Assembly: GCA_005281725.1 (NCBI GenBank) | Contig: SSBO01000009.1 | Location: 4,848,163-4,912,162 of the forward strand | Origin: Wuchereria bancrofti | Lineage: Eukaryota; Nematoda; Chromadorea; Rhabditida; Onchocercidae | Reading direction: 5' to 3' | DNA: 64,000 bases | Shown: positions 38,399-51,000 of the stretch, piece by piece | Layout of the letters: each line of letters starts with the position of its first letter | Numbering within the stretch: the first letter of the stretch is position 1 | Program-made: the position numbers and the translations under genes | The notes under the pieces: generated by a model | Told to the model about the DNA's origin: nothing | What the model saw: the letters and a program-made list of their open reading frames with translations, nothing else | The model's database searches: none

Positions 38399-40659
38399 TT
38401 AATGAGATGTATCAGTAACAGAAGAACTGCTTGATGTAATCAATGAATCAGTGGTCCTGATCGATACTGATCCGAAATTCGATGCTAGAGACTTATCTTC
38501 TCTTGTCAATTTATCTGAATCACTTTCTACAGATCGAATCATAGATAAAGATTCACCTTCATCACTCTCAAACTCTTCGTCCTCATAATCAAGCACTCCA
38601 TCACTTGTAGGCTGAAATGTACTGAACATTATTATTTAATGATTTTTTATAAATTACAAAATTCATTCAGAAGCTGTTGTAACTAAGAAATTAATGACAG
38701 TTGGAACATTTAATCATTTATAACAACTTCTGAACTCGCTATCCAAGTCATGGTATTCATTTCGTTGCTGAATACACCAATATCTCTGAGTAATTCAGTA
38801 ATTGCTTCCAGTAAATTCGCCTGCAAGTTTTCATTTATCAGTTAATTGATCTATTCAAATTTAGATGTAGCCAAGGGTTTATGTAACATAATCTTTGAAA
38901 CTATTAATATTCCTTTTTATCGTCGTGGAAAAAATTAACTACTCAAAATTCCAAGAAAATATTATGCCAATTTTATAGTATTAAAAATTGGAAGATATAA
39001 TTTTTAAGAAGAGTAATGCCAAATAAACCATTGGAAGAGTTGAATTTTCCATCACGTTCCTTGAAATACAATCCTGGATAACACTGAAATGAGGGGAAGC
39101 ATCAGGCATCTTTTTTGGTATAGGATTAAGGCAAGCGTAGTGCTAGTCATTGTCATCAACATTTTTATTTACTATTAACAGAAATAGATTCATTAATAAG
39201 AGAATAACAGTTATACCTGTCCGTGTAAACACCACACTGGATGATATCATCAAGGATTTCACTCTTGAACTGATCCAATATTTCTTGCATTTTTTTGCCG
39301 CCATTGTTATAAACCAATTTTAATGTTTGAGGTCGGATTTTTGACTCAGATAAATTAATTAATTTCTATAAGTGTTCTTATATAATTTCAATCTACAGTA
39401 ATGCTTTATCATTACTTGTTGTCTAACAAACTAAATCATCAGTCCTTTATATGCAAATTGTTTATAAAACTAGGCCTTCAAAGGTGCGACTAGAGTAGTA
39501 AAACTTTAAGCTTCTTTAATTTCTTGATAAAATATGATGAAAAAATGAATACTTCGTCTAAATTTTACTTCTTTCAAGTAAGAACGGCCCTGCTCCAATG
39601 ATATTATGAGAGTGAAAATGAAAATATTATAATCACATTGATAATCACACTTACTACTTTTTTCATTTCCTGGAAGATTCTTATGGGTGTCTTTTCATCA
39701 AAATTTTCAAAATAGAAAAGAAACGCAATCAAGTTGGCTGATACAATGTTAAAATGTTTGCCTTACTTAGCTGTTGACCGGGTAGTTGTGATTGATTATT
39801 TCTGGATTGTAAACTTACTGATCGATTTGATTGATTTGTATTTGCAAGTGCTGCTTTGGAACTTGCTGAAGATATTGGTGAATCCTTACTGCTTGCGTCC
39901 TGCCTTGTAAACAAATAAGGACGGCTGACAACTCTGTTCACTTATTGAGCGGGAATTAAGCTGTTTCACCATATCAATTTAAAAAATTGCCGTAAAGTTC
40001 TCCAACTTTTAAAATTGCATTTTTTAAATGAAATATTTGAGATTGGTAGACCAATTCGTATTTAATGATTCAAATTTTCTTACGCTTAATTTTAGCTTTT
40101 TTTTTTTTAATAAAAATATTGGGCACATAATCAGGAAAAAATTTTAGAAGTCATCTTATAAAATCACCTTATTGCCAGTTTGTCGTTTAAATTTCGCTGA
40201 CTGCAATTGAAATCTCCTTTGGGCGAATGGTATGTAATGATAACCTGAGGAATGTATATTCTTAATTTAGTGCTTAATTTTACATAGTAGAAGTCATAAA
40301 AAATCACTTAAGTTCCTAAAATGTTAACACTTTAATTTATCAGATCAAAGTTACTGGAATTTTTCGAAACTTTTTTTCAAAAATGAAGAGCGCACATAGT
40401 AAAATGAATTCGGTGTCGAGAAGCCCATTTGAGGATGAACTCTTTGCGTGTGCTTCTCAAAGCTGGTATTATATCATAGGAGTACATATACTGAGTTCTA
40501 TGTCATAAAGTTTCAACTGCAACAATTTGCAAGCAGCTTTCAACTGATGACTTTTGAAAAAGCACAAATATCAAACTTATTTTGTAACTTACTTTTAGGG
40601 CTGCAGTAGAATGATGTGGGTGTCGTGGAATCTATCCGAGGACGTGCTTTGTTATTCAT
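38399..40659 (-). CDS. Unrecognised 285-residue protein with helical core and acidic Ser-rich tail
   Basis: Eight exons close in phase: 40593-40659, 40168-40244, 39779-39899, 39655-39737, 39217-39365, 39029-39083, 38728-38820 and 38399-38611. The N-terminus (starts MNNKARPRID) is polar, with a basic patch (FAQRRFQLQSAKFKRQ). Residues about 50-90 are Ser/Asn/Gln-rich. Residues about 90-215 are a helical, hydrophobic-patterned core (NLIAFLFYFENFDEK, MQEILDQFKSEILDDIIQ, NLLEAITELLRDIG). The C-terminal 70 residues are acidic and Ser-rich (YEDEEFESDEGES, SSSSSVTDTSH) and probably disordered. The 41-base intron 39738-39778 is very short and its borders are the least certain. I cannot name a family; a scaffold or adaptor-like helical repeat is possible. 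No signal peptide or membrane helix, so it is probably intracellular. Confidence 0.72.
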
Positions 40660-41854
40660 AAGGAGAAGTCATATGTCTTGGAAGCAATCCCAATCATATG
40701 CTACAATGCTACAAATGTTGTTACAAACGAATTCATAACATTTTGCTGGAAAGAAAAAACAAAACAAAGCTAAGAGATTGTGAACAATGGACGTACGACA
40801 TTTTGCTGATTATTTCGTTGCCATGGATATGAGAAAATGCAAGCAATTGATGACGTTATATCAGGAAATGTTTTACAAATAAGGATTAACATCGGATTTC
40901 ATTCAGAAAACGACATAATTCGTCAGTGAATTGATAATTATGCGAGGGAATCCCTAAAGTAAGTAAAATTTTTGTACTTTCTTATATTTATAAAAAAATA
41001 GTTCGGCAAAAATTTTAAAAATCTGATTAGGAAAGGGTTTAGTCAAATTTACAAATGCCATTTCAAGCAGTAATAAAATTACAATATCAATAAAACGACC
41101 GAAAATGTAATTGAAAAAACCTCAAGAAATAGTATAATATCTATTTCTTGTATCTATTTCTCAATTGACAATATCTATTTCTTGCAGTTTTTGCAATATC
41201 TAGTCTGGTTCCAAATAGATAATTAAAGAAAAAATTATGTTGCAACAATTCCAGCAAGAGTGAGTTAAATTGAATTATAAATTCGAATCAAAACTTAATC
41301 TCTTCGAAATATTTGTACAAAATATAAAATCTGTATGAAATAACTTTTATTGCTTTAAATTAACTTCATGGTGATTTAGCAGCAAGAAAGAACGATGAGA
41401 ATAATATTCCAGAAGCAAGAAAAAAGATGAAAATAAGAGAATTCTTAATTTCACCAATCTGAACTGCGATCACTGGATTTTAAAAATTCAATGTTTGAGC
41501 ATCCCACACTTTGGGTAACTGAAAACTTCAATGTTATAAAATACTTGACACTGTAATTCTTCAATATATGATGAAAATTGAACTCCTTGCACTTTCCTAA
41601 TCCAATCAATCTCAAAATAATCTTTTTAAGTTAAACCATTTGTAGAAGGTGTATAAATAAATATACCTTCCAATTCAAGAAGTTCATTTTATTTATTGTC
41701 AAATTTCTCATAAAAAAAAAGAAGAAAAGCATTTATCTCTCATTTTTTGTCCTAAATTTGTCAGAATCGGTGGGTCAGTCTTGTATTATACACCATTTTA
41801 AAACATGTTACTTTCTTTTTTGGTATGCTATGGATATTTATTAAACTAACTTAG
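40660..41854. promoter_or_regulatory. Divergent upstream region
   Basis: About 1.2 kb between the 285-residue gene (minus) and the first LVDEVD gene (plus). It should contain both promoters. Nothing specific is recognised apart from A/T runs and a repeated ATATCTATTTCTTG word near 41138-41186. The plus-strand gene has an AG directly before its ATG (TTAACTTAG-like, 41853-41854), which could be a spliced-leader acceptor. Confidence 0.4.
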
Positions 41855-42978
41855 ATGTCGATGGCAGACTTAGCAGAAGCAGTGGTTCGGGGTGACATAT
41901 TGGTAGATGAGATTGATGTTATTGAAGCAGTCGAGAAAGGGAGACTTAGCGCAAGTGATGGTGCTCGATTTAGTGCTATTTTGGAGGAATATTCTAAGTC
42001 ACATAAAAGTATAAACTCGCACCTTTTTAATTCTAAACTAACTTGCTGAAGTGCTTAGTTTCAAGATTTACTTAAGCTTGATGTTAATCCTCTATAATGT
42101 TACTTATTATTTCTTTTTGCGCTTGTTATTTAATCAGTACCACATCATTTTATCATTATACATCGGAATATAAGAATGGCATTTCTTGATAGCCTTTTGA
42201 AGGAGACCTATGTGCCGGACTGTCGACCAACTTTAATCCGCCTGCTAGCTAAGTTATCAATTAAATGTTACAAATAACTGAAAATCAAAAAATATCTCTG
42301 CTGAACATTAACACAGCAAAATAAAACTCAATTCTGAAGTCAAACTTACTATTCTTCAACTGAAATCGATAGAATGGCCGCCACCAATCAGACAACTTAC
42401 ACATTTTCATTTCTTGGCCTCCGAGAATATTTCTCGGTGTGCGAAGCAACCTAGCAAATTTTGAAATGTAGTTCAAATATCTGAGAAAACTAAACCCAAA
42501 CTTCACAAATAGAACTTTCGGACCCATGTGGAAAATTGGAATCAGCACAAAACATACTTGAAACAACGAGATGGGATGAAGTATTAGTGGATGAGGTAGA
42601 TTTCATCGATGCACTTAAAATTGGACGAGTTAGCAAGGATGACTGTCACATAGCATCTATTAACAAAGGTAAGTAATCCCTGTATAATATAGAAGAGCTT
42701 TTTAATTCCGACTAACGGCGAATAAAAACAAAGTTTTTTGTTCTATAAATTTTCTAAGATTTAAGTGGTTAATCAGCAGTCCTCCTCCGCAATTGATTAG
42801 AACATAAACAAACGATAATATACCATTCTAATTCAAATATTAGTAAGAAACGACTACAGAAATCCTTGAAGATTCGCCGGGGGATATTGAAGAAGCAAAA
42901 ATAAGTTTCCATGACGAGATCCTAACCGATGACGAGAAAATGTCCGACGCATCATCATCTATTGATATTCTTATTTAA
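41855..42978 (+). CDS. LVDEVD-repeat protein, copy A (unknown family)
   Basis: Exons 41855-42008, 42513-42668 and 42848-42978 join in phase 1 each time and give 146 residues starting MSMADLAEAVVRGD. Two internal repeats are present: GDILVDEIDVIEAVEKGRLS in exon 1 and DEVLVDEVDFIDALKIGRVS in exon 2. The tail is acidic and Ser-rich (DDEKMSDASSSIDILI). There is no signal peptide and no membrane helix. The first 50 residues are about half identical to the start of the minus-strand gene at 45002-46452, so the two are inverted paralogues. I do not recognise the repeat. The AG immediately before the ATG suggests trans-splicing right at the start codon. Confidence 0.77.
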
Positions 42979-45001
42979 TCAGCAAAATGCAAATTGTGAT
43001 ATCAATTGTAATTGATATCACAATTTTATTATTAATTGCAATTGCTGAATCAAACCAATCCAAGCACACTTCGAACCAAAAGCCTCCTGTACAGTGTTGC
43101 CAATATTTGAAGAAATCCTGCCAACACAATCTCTAAATGTCACCTAATCTTTACTTCCGTTAAGAAGTGGGATATTCTCAAATATTCATTTTTCCTTAAT
43201 GATAAATTAAGAAAGTGCGTACAATAATTTATTTCCAGACCTCAGTCTCATAAATTAGGGAGCAACAAAATTAATTCTCCGAATCCAAATATGCGCTACA
43301 GTTTAATCAAATTCAATTTATTTTGGAAATTCCTATCAGGACAAATAACTTTGAAATTAAGAGTTTGGAGATGGTCAAAACTCCATTACTGATTATTTGG
43401 AGTATAGTCATTTTCTGTTAATTAGTGTTCCTGGTTCAAAATTAATCACCATGATTCTAAAGATTTAAAATGACTACTGTAAGAATAATAAAAAGTGAAA
43501 AAGATCAAAGACAGCGATAACAAATGCCAATATGGTCCACGAAAAGTTTACTGACTGATTCATAGCGCAGCAGATTATTAGTATGCAATGCTCTCAACAG
43601 ATAAATGATCAAATGACTGCTTTTACAAAACAAAACAGACTGGGACAAATCTGAAGAATGAACGAACTCCCAAAACGACCAAAACCTTTGCTGTAAGCAA
43701 AATAAGAATAAAGAAGTTTGAATACTCATCTAGGCAAAATTATGCAAAATTCCAACATGAAAAATAAATAAGAAGCATATCGCGTAATACCATAACATGC
43801 ACAGCCACTTTAATATCATTGATAAACCATCAATATGAAAAAGTTCAAGAATCTAATAAAAAATAGAAAAAACTCCATTCAGTGTTTGCCAAAAACAGAA
43901 ATTCGCTTCAGTCAGTTTTTTTCAAAGTAAATAAGTACAACAAGTCTTATAAACTTCTTAAATAAACCTTATTGAAAATTCCTTTCAGAAGTTATAGAAA
44001 TACACTGTGGTATACTGCCATGATGTCTACTTAAAAATTTGATCTAGAGAAAAATTATCGAAAACAGTAACAATTATAAAACGAGTGAAAGATAGCAAAT
44101 CATGAAAGTTGAGAAAATTTCAGGCAACCAACCTGAATTACGCAGCAGTTCAGGTGAAAGACATTTTCTGATGGTTACAAAAACAAATACCATACTAGAT
44201 AACGAGTAAACAAACAGCTATTTTGAGCTGTGCCAACTTACAATAATGCTAAAAAAAAACTAATCATTTATACAGACAAAATGGATGTTGCTTCATCCTT
44301 TCCTTAAGCTATCTAGCATTTTGTGCCCACTGATTTACTTACTAATTATTTCATTTGCGTCATTTGCAGAATTAAAAACAATACATGGTGATGTGTAAAA
44401 CATCCATGAGAAGTAGGAACAACACCCACAGTTATATGAGGCTTCCACAGCAATGAATCATGTATGTCAACATGATTTCGAACACAACATCCAATAATCA
44501 ATCACTCCCCTAATGGTCAGCTCACGCTATTTCTCCATCTTCCTTCTCAACTCGACTAGCTAGTATTCATTACCGCAAATTACCATACAGTTAAAGATAA
44601 TTAACGCGGAAGCAGAACTCTCCATCAACTAAATATTATCTAGCAGTGATTAACATAACATTCCAAAAAGAACAGGTAGACGAATAAGATGTGAAAACAA
44701 AGGGCTGCTTACAAAACATTGATAAACTTCAGGAGTGAAATGAAACAGCAGCGATCGGACAAATAAATGTGCTTTAAACTGGATAAAGTAGAATGTCAGC
44801 CTCATCACATAATATCATACTTAAAACAAAAACTAAAGTTAGGTTTTCTCGCCTCAAGAAAACATGAACAAAGCCTGGACAAGTCAGACATTGTGAAAAT
44901 TTTTAAACATGGCTAATGCCCACAAAAAAAGAATAACAACAGAATAAGCGAACAACAAACCTAATAAGAGAAAAAGTTATAAAATAAGGCACTTGATAAA
45001 G
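42979..45001. other. Tail-to-tail intergenic region between the two LVDEVD genes
   Basis: About 2 kb with no supported gene. It opens with the perfect hairpin at 42991-43026. A 74-codon minus frame at 43505-43729 has no domain or splice partner. Confidence 0.55.
42991..43026. repeat. Perfect 16-bp inverted repeat, 4-nt loop, 12 bases after a stop codon
   Basis: Arms 42991-43006 and 43011-43026 are exact reverse complements around TGTA. It lies in what should be the 3' untranslated region of LVDEVD copy A. Role unknown; see findings. Confidence 0.95.
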
Positions 45002-46452
45002 TTACTGCTTGCCTCTACCTGGACGGCCAGTACCAATCGTCCTATCAATTTCAAATGATGATTCCCCATTCACCGTTGTTGATTCCTCTCTTTGAATTAT
45101 GTTACTGTTCCTTTCAGATCTCCCAGTCCCATTTTCTGTTAAAAATAAAAAATCTATCAACACTAATTACATAATATTTAAAAGACGAATTAAACTAGCA
45201 AACCAGTACTAACGTGCGGATGACCCAGATAAGTGATACTGTCATATCTATATTCCGGAAGCATTTGGGAAAACTTCGAGAATTTATAAGGAAGATTTTG
45301 AAAATCTAGTTAGGTAGACTCGGCAATTTAAATCTACGTCTGAGATTCAAGTATTGTCATAAGCCTCAAAGTATCTTTACTGTCGACTGCTAAATCTGAA
45401 ACATACCCCGATGTATATAACTGAGACGACATTCACTACGGTTAACAATCCTGGATCCTTGTTCGACAGCATGAAGAATGTCAACTTCATCAACCAAAAC
45501 TCTATTCCAACCATTTTCATCATGTGAAATATCACCAAATTCCTCGGCATCATCTACCACACGCTGGGGAATCCAGGTATCATCTAATAATATCAAAATA
45601 AAATATGATTTCCAGTTCTGAACTCAGTTCACTTTTCAAATGAAATTAGTGTATGTGAAGAAAGAGTATACTGAATACAGTTCGTTCGAATATCAGTCAT
45701 TCGTATTGTACTGGAATTACTGGTATGGAAATTCAAACGAATTTTGGAATAAAATATGAAATTCTGAATTGTCAATCTTGACAAAACCATCGTACTGAGA
45801 TCGTTTCTTTTTCTAAACTAACCACTGCTTCGGCAGCCCATAATGTGTAAATCATTCCCATTAATACGACCCCGTTCAACAGCATGAACGAAATCAACTT
45901 CATCCACCAATACATTGTTCCATGTATGTTCATCATCACTTCCTGCAGCCCCATATGCATCTCCTAGCTCAATACCATCTAAATGTGGTAATGGATCTGA
46001 AAAAGAAATTAAAACTCGTTAACGTAACTGTTAGCAGTAAACAAATAACACTGAATACGAAATGCAAATGATGAATGTCTGCAACATTTGCCTTAACGCT
46101 TCTTTAGTTATTCCAGAAAGTTTAGAGCCAAAATCAATGTTTAATATTTACAATTGAACGAGCTATAAATATTGATTTCTAGCTGCTTCTCATAAACGTA
46201 TGCGATACAGGAATGGAAATAACGAAATAACAAATAAAAATCTACTTCACCAGTTCGAAAAAAGCAACCTGCATGATTAATTACGGAGCCATTTCCGCTA
46301 CTTTGTCGTCGTGAATGTTCAATAACCAATGGACTAAATCGAGCAGTTTCAATTTCACTCAATTTCCCAGAATTTACAGCATTCAGGGCATCTACCTCGT
46401 CGACAATAATGTCTCCACGGCTTACAGCTTCTGCCATATCGATCAAAGGCAT
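45002..46452 (-). CDS. LVDEVD-repeat protein, copy B (unknown family)
   Basis: Exons 46269-46452, 45826-45996, 45407-45583 and 45002-45135, all joined in phase 1, give 221 residues starting MPLIDMAEAVSRGD. Three repeats are seen, one per exon: GDIIVDEVDALNAVNSGKLS, NNVLVDEVDFVHAVERGRIN and NRVLVDEVDILHAVEQGSRI. The second and third are preceded by acidic linkers and a Trp (HTWNN, NGWNR). The C-terminus is basic and Gly-rich (TIGTGRPGRGKQ). One repeat per exon with identical intron phase means the gene can grow by exon duplication. Copy A has two repeats. No signal peptide or membrane segment. The function cannot be read. An acceptor-like TTTTTTTTAG about 27 bases before the ATG may be a spliced-leader site. 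Confidence 0.78.
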
Positions 46453-48039
46453 TTTGTAAAATTATCCTTTTGTAATCTCTAAAAAAAAATCAGCTAATAT
46501 TTCTTAATTTGCAAAAGAAATTGGAGGAACGCTTGGAGACGTAATAGATTTTGAACAGGAAAGATGGTAAAGTGGAAAAGAATGTGGAAATACAGAATAG
46601 ATATATCAAAAACACTAGAATTACTTAAAACACATTCTGTTATTATAGAATTTAATTCTATCATACAGCATAAATCTTTGTAATCATCCTCGACTGAAGC
46701 TTCTTAATTCAAAGCAAGTTTACGGTAACAAATTGTACTGCATATTAAATGGCGACAGCAGATGCTTTTTTGACATATCATTGAATACAAAAGAGCTCAA
46801 AAGTATGACAGTTCCACTCAAAGAACAAAAAATTCAATCCTTTTGCCTTCCCTCCCACCCACCTTGACAACACCTCAGAGAAATATTACAATCAACAAAA
46901 ATGCTATACATACACCAATTATAAAAACTATGCACGATTTAACGCGGCCCAACGATGATTTCTCTTTCGTCCATTGCCAACAATGTCTTCCGGTCACTGA
47001 ACGGAGTAAATAACTCTTCCCCTACTTTCAAAACTAGACAGAAATTTAACAATGCCAAATCAAAAATATAATATCGAAAGCCAGCGCCTCTTCTCTTCCG
47101 ACCATGTCAAGCGTAAATTACCCTACACCCGCACATTCATTGCACTGAAATGGAAACTATTTTCTCGAATTCTTATGTAATTTACCCAAACAACTACATA
47201 TACGGCTCGAATATTAAAATTATTTCTTAAAATAACAGTCTAAACCCTACTCCAAAGATAATACAACAAATGAATCTGAAGATATAATTAAGCAAGTGGA
47301 TAAAAATTGAAATTAAAAAGCGAATTCGGGAAATTGTAATGCCAAACGGAAATCAACGAGAAAAATTAGTAAATGATTTTATGATCAATGAAAATTATAC
47401 AACAGGAAATCACTGTACTTTTTAAAATAACACAAATGAATGAATATGATATAGTATACAGCTGTACCCAGTGTATTCAGTGTGACACAGTCGTATTCAA
47501 CAAAGCAAGATTGACTTAGAAGACAAGAAGCAAGCAAGATGCAAAGTGGCTTTAACAGATTTTACACCATGACATACACACACACACACACACACACATA
47601 CACACACACACACACACACACATATCTGCATTCTTTTCATTTGTTTCATATACACTAAAACAAATAGCAACGTTGCTGGAAATAACGTTACAAAGATAGT
47701 AGTTGAGAAATTAGAAGTAATCATCGTCAAAGAAACACTGTTAAGTCTCACAAATGAAATTAAATGGTCTTCATAACAAGAACTTAAGCGACAATTACTA
47801 AAAAGAAAGAGTTTTTGATACAGATTCGGTTATTTTTGATGGCTAGTTTTAAAAGAGTTAAGACAACCTTAAAACACTGGATGAAGATATGTTTAAATCA
47901 TCCAGCATACTATCCAAGAAAAAATTAAGAAATCAGTAAATGTATCTTTATTTTTTCATAACTTTCAAATGGATCACTTATTTGTTCATAAGTGTGATCT
48001 TTGGAAAATTTGGAATTAATTTTGCGAGAAGAAAAAAAA
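46453..48039. other. Intergenic, with CA microsatellite
   Basis: No gene is supported. The CA tract at 47574-47623 produces an artificial Cys/Val open frame on the minus strand. The rest is AT-rich and should include the promoter of LVDEVD copy B and the 3' end of the Sen2 gene. Confidence 0.55.
47574..47623. repeat. (CA)n microsatellite
   Basis: About 50 bases of CA dinucleotides interrupted once by a TA step. No function implied. Confidence 0.95.
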
Positions 48040-51000
48040 TCATCGATCATCAGACGTCTTCCATGTCAGGGCGCTGGAGTGCATAACAGAAATACAGTGG
48101 ATGGAATCGATGCTCTGAATATTACAGTCTTCAGGAACAACCACTATTACTTCTATCAATGTCTTCTTTATGCTATTCAACTCCCTGTTAAGTGCGATAA
48201 AGGCTGATGCATCACGTTTACTTCCTTTAGAAACTATTCGAACCGCCGCGCTGCTATGATAATATTCAGGCCCATCACGATAGAGCATGAAATCCACCCC
48301 GCAATGAAGGCCAGATCGCACGACCCAACCCTGACGTCTAAAATACCGGTAAGTTGCATAGCGTCTTACAAAGCGAATTCCATAACAACCAAAGAATGTC
48401 TTCCAGACTACATCCGGCATACATTCCTGTCCGTTATCAGCAGATATTTGCAAGACTCCGATTTCCGCACTGAGATACATTGCTTCCTCCATACTGAGAC
48501 GAAGAGAGTTATCAGTTGGCCATAACCTTTTCCAAATTTTAGCTGATCTGAAATATCCTAACTGTATTTTCTGAGCAACAAACAATAAATAAGTAGCCAA
48601 AAAAAAATTCTTCCAATCAAAAAAGCTTTATAAAAGTCGAAAAAGTCGCTTTATACAGTAACATATTTGAAATAATAGGGGGAGACTATTGTTAGCATTA
48701 GCATCATCAACTGTAGAAAGGAAATAGAGGAAAAATAAGGAAGCTGGGAAAGATTCTGTAAGAATCATTCCAGTACATCATATTTCAAAATAGGGAAGTG
48801 CTTAAAAAGGCCTTAAATGTCAGCCAAAATGGGTTTTAAAAGAAATTAAAAGCAATCAGAGAAAAAGCACTTAGAACAACTAAATATTGTAAAAGGCAAT
48901 TGCGCCAAATCCTTTCATGATAATTACATGCAACAATCATTTTCATGTTTTCCTAAGGTTAATCGTAGTGGAGAAGAGAACGTCTAAATATTCCCGAGAC
49001 AGAGTGAGTACGACACTGCTGTTTCTACACCTACATTAACATGAGGAGTGAATGGAAGATAACTTTGAATGAAAAATGATGCAGACAAATGAGCAGATAA
49101 AAATTTGAAAGACCAAATGTCGGATAACTATCCTCGCAATTGTTGGACAATGGTATCGGCAACTCTATTTTTCCAAAAGCCATATGCTCAGATCAAGAAC
49201 TGTGTCGTTTTGGTTATTATCTATTAAAAATATTTTTATATGATTTAATGATTTTTTTTTTAGTCTACGCAAAAACGAACTGAAAGCACAGTTATTATTT
49301 CCACTTTGTGTCAAGGTTCAGAAAACACTAATAAAAATTTCAGAAAATGACCGATCATGGGTCTAACGTATCATAAAAACAGATGATTCAAATTTTCACG
49401 ACTTGCTACACTTTCATGGGCAAAACTCAACAAATTTTAAATGAGATCCGGATAATGCTATTAACAATTCAACAATATGAATGCTAAACAACAGTAGAAA
49501 TCATCTGTTGTCAAACAAGTTTTGATTTCTGACAAGCGGCTATCAGGTATCACAACAATCATTCTACTTCGGTTAGAGATCACTAATAAAACAGAAAGTA
49601 AACAAGAATTATCGGAATTAGAAAGTAAACAAATTTACCGAAAGTAAACAAGAAAAATTAATGCTTCTATAAAAATCTTCAGTGTCTCAAGTTTTCCAAT
49701 TTCGAAAAGCACATACATCAACTCAATAACACACATAGTAAAACCGAAAAATCCTTCGGAACTACTTGACAGAATAATCATTTGAAAGGTTTATGAAAGA
49801 TAGGAAGAAGGATGTGCTGTATGAGAAGCAATTTTATTCCACTGAAAAGAAAGTCATGAATAATACTGAGAAATATGGAACGAATTACGGTTCAGCACTT
49901 CCGATGAGTAAAATAATCTTATTTCCAGTTGTCAGTTTGCAAGCAAAATACCGTCAATTAACTACTGTCACAATCACGAAGCAAAGATGAAAAGTGGAAA
50001 TATAATTAAAACATTCAAAAATAAATCGAATATAAAAAAGGGAAATATACGTTTCTAGAGAGAAATGCAAAATTGATAAACGGAATTCATTACGATGAAG
50101 TGAAATGAATTGAATTCTATACTTGTCCAAAATCAGAAACAGAAAAACAAACTATAATAGAAATAATAGAAAGTGGTAACACAATGTATGTTAGTTTAAA
50201 TTCAGCAAAAATTGGTAGTACTGTAAATAAATTTATCGTCGCAATCATCATTTATCTCAAGGTTTGAGCATTATCAACAATTTCAGGACCCTTTCGTCGC
50301 TTGAATGAACTAATAATATGCTATAGTCTAGGTTTAGAGAAAGTCGAAATTTAGTCCGATACGCTTCCGCAATTAGTCTCCTTTCCGACAAGTTAATTTT
50401 GAATTTCCTAATTAGGCAATACAAAGGTTCATTTATGGGTATGCAAAATGATGTCATTTAAATAATGGATATGGAATAAGTCAGATTAAATGTGAAAAAC
50501 AAACAAGAAAGAAATGGGAAGAAATAAGCAGGCAAATGCAATTGTGCAGACGACTACAATAGATGAAAAAGTTGATAAGTGATAAGCGATGCCTATGACA
50601 AGACAAAAAGGTTGATAAATGATATTAGATAGCCCATGATCGATCCTTACGTACTACTCCCCTCCTGTAAACTTAGCCTATTATCAAATTTACACACATA
50701 TTGGTTATCGTACAAACGTAGTAAGTTGTATTAAAAAGTTGTGGATTAGAATCTCTTATAAAAATCTATTCTTCTTTCTACATTAAATTCCATATGTGGT
50801 AAGAAAATGCAATAAAATCATTCCGATCAATTAAGTTCTTCATCGACCGAGGACCAAATCAACTACGAAAGCATAATATAAAATATATGTCCGTATCCAA
50901 TTTCATCCTTTCATCACTAATGAATTCATAGAAAGGAAGAGACAGAGAGAGAGAAAGAAAAGGAAAAGCCTGGAATCTAATCGATGACGGTTATGTTAGT

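Noticed and set aside
47497..47751. 84-codon minus frame with a long Cys/Val alternation
   Set aside because: Produced by translation of the CA microsatellite; not a protein.
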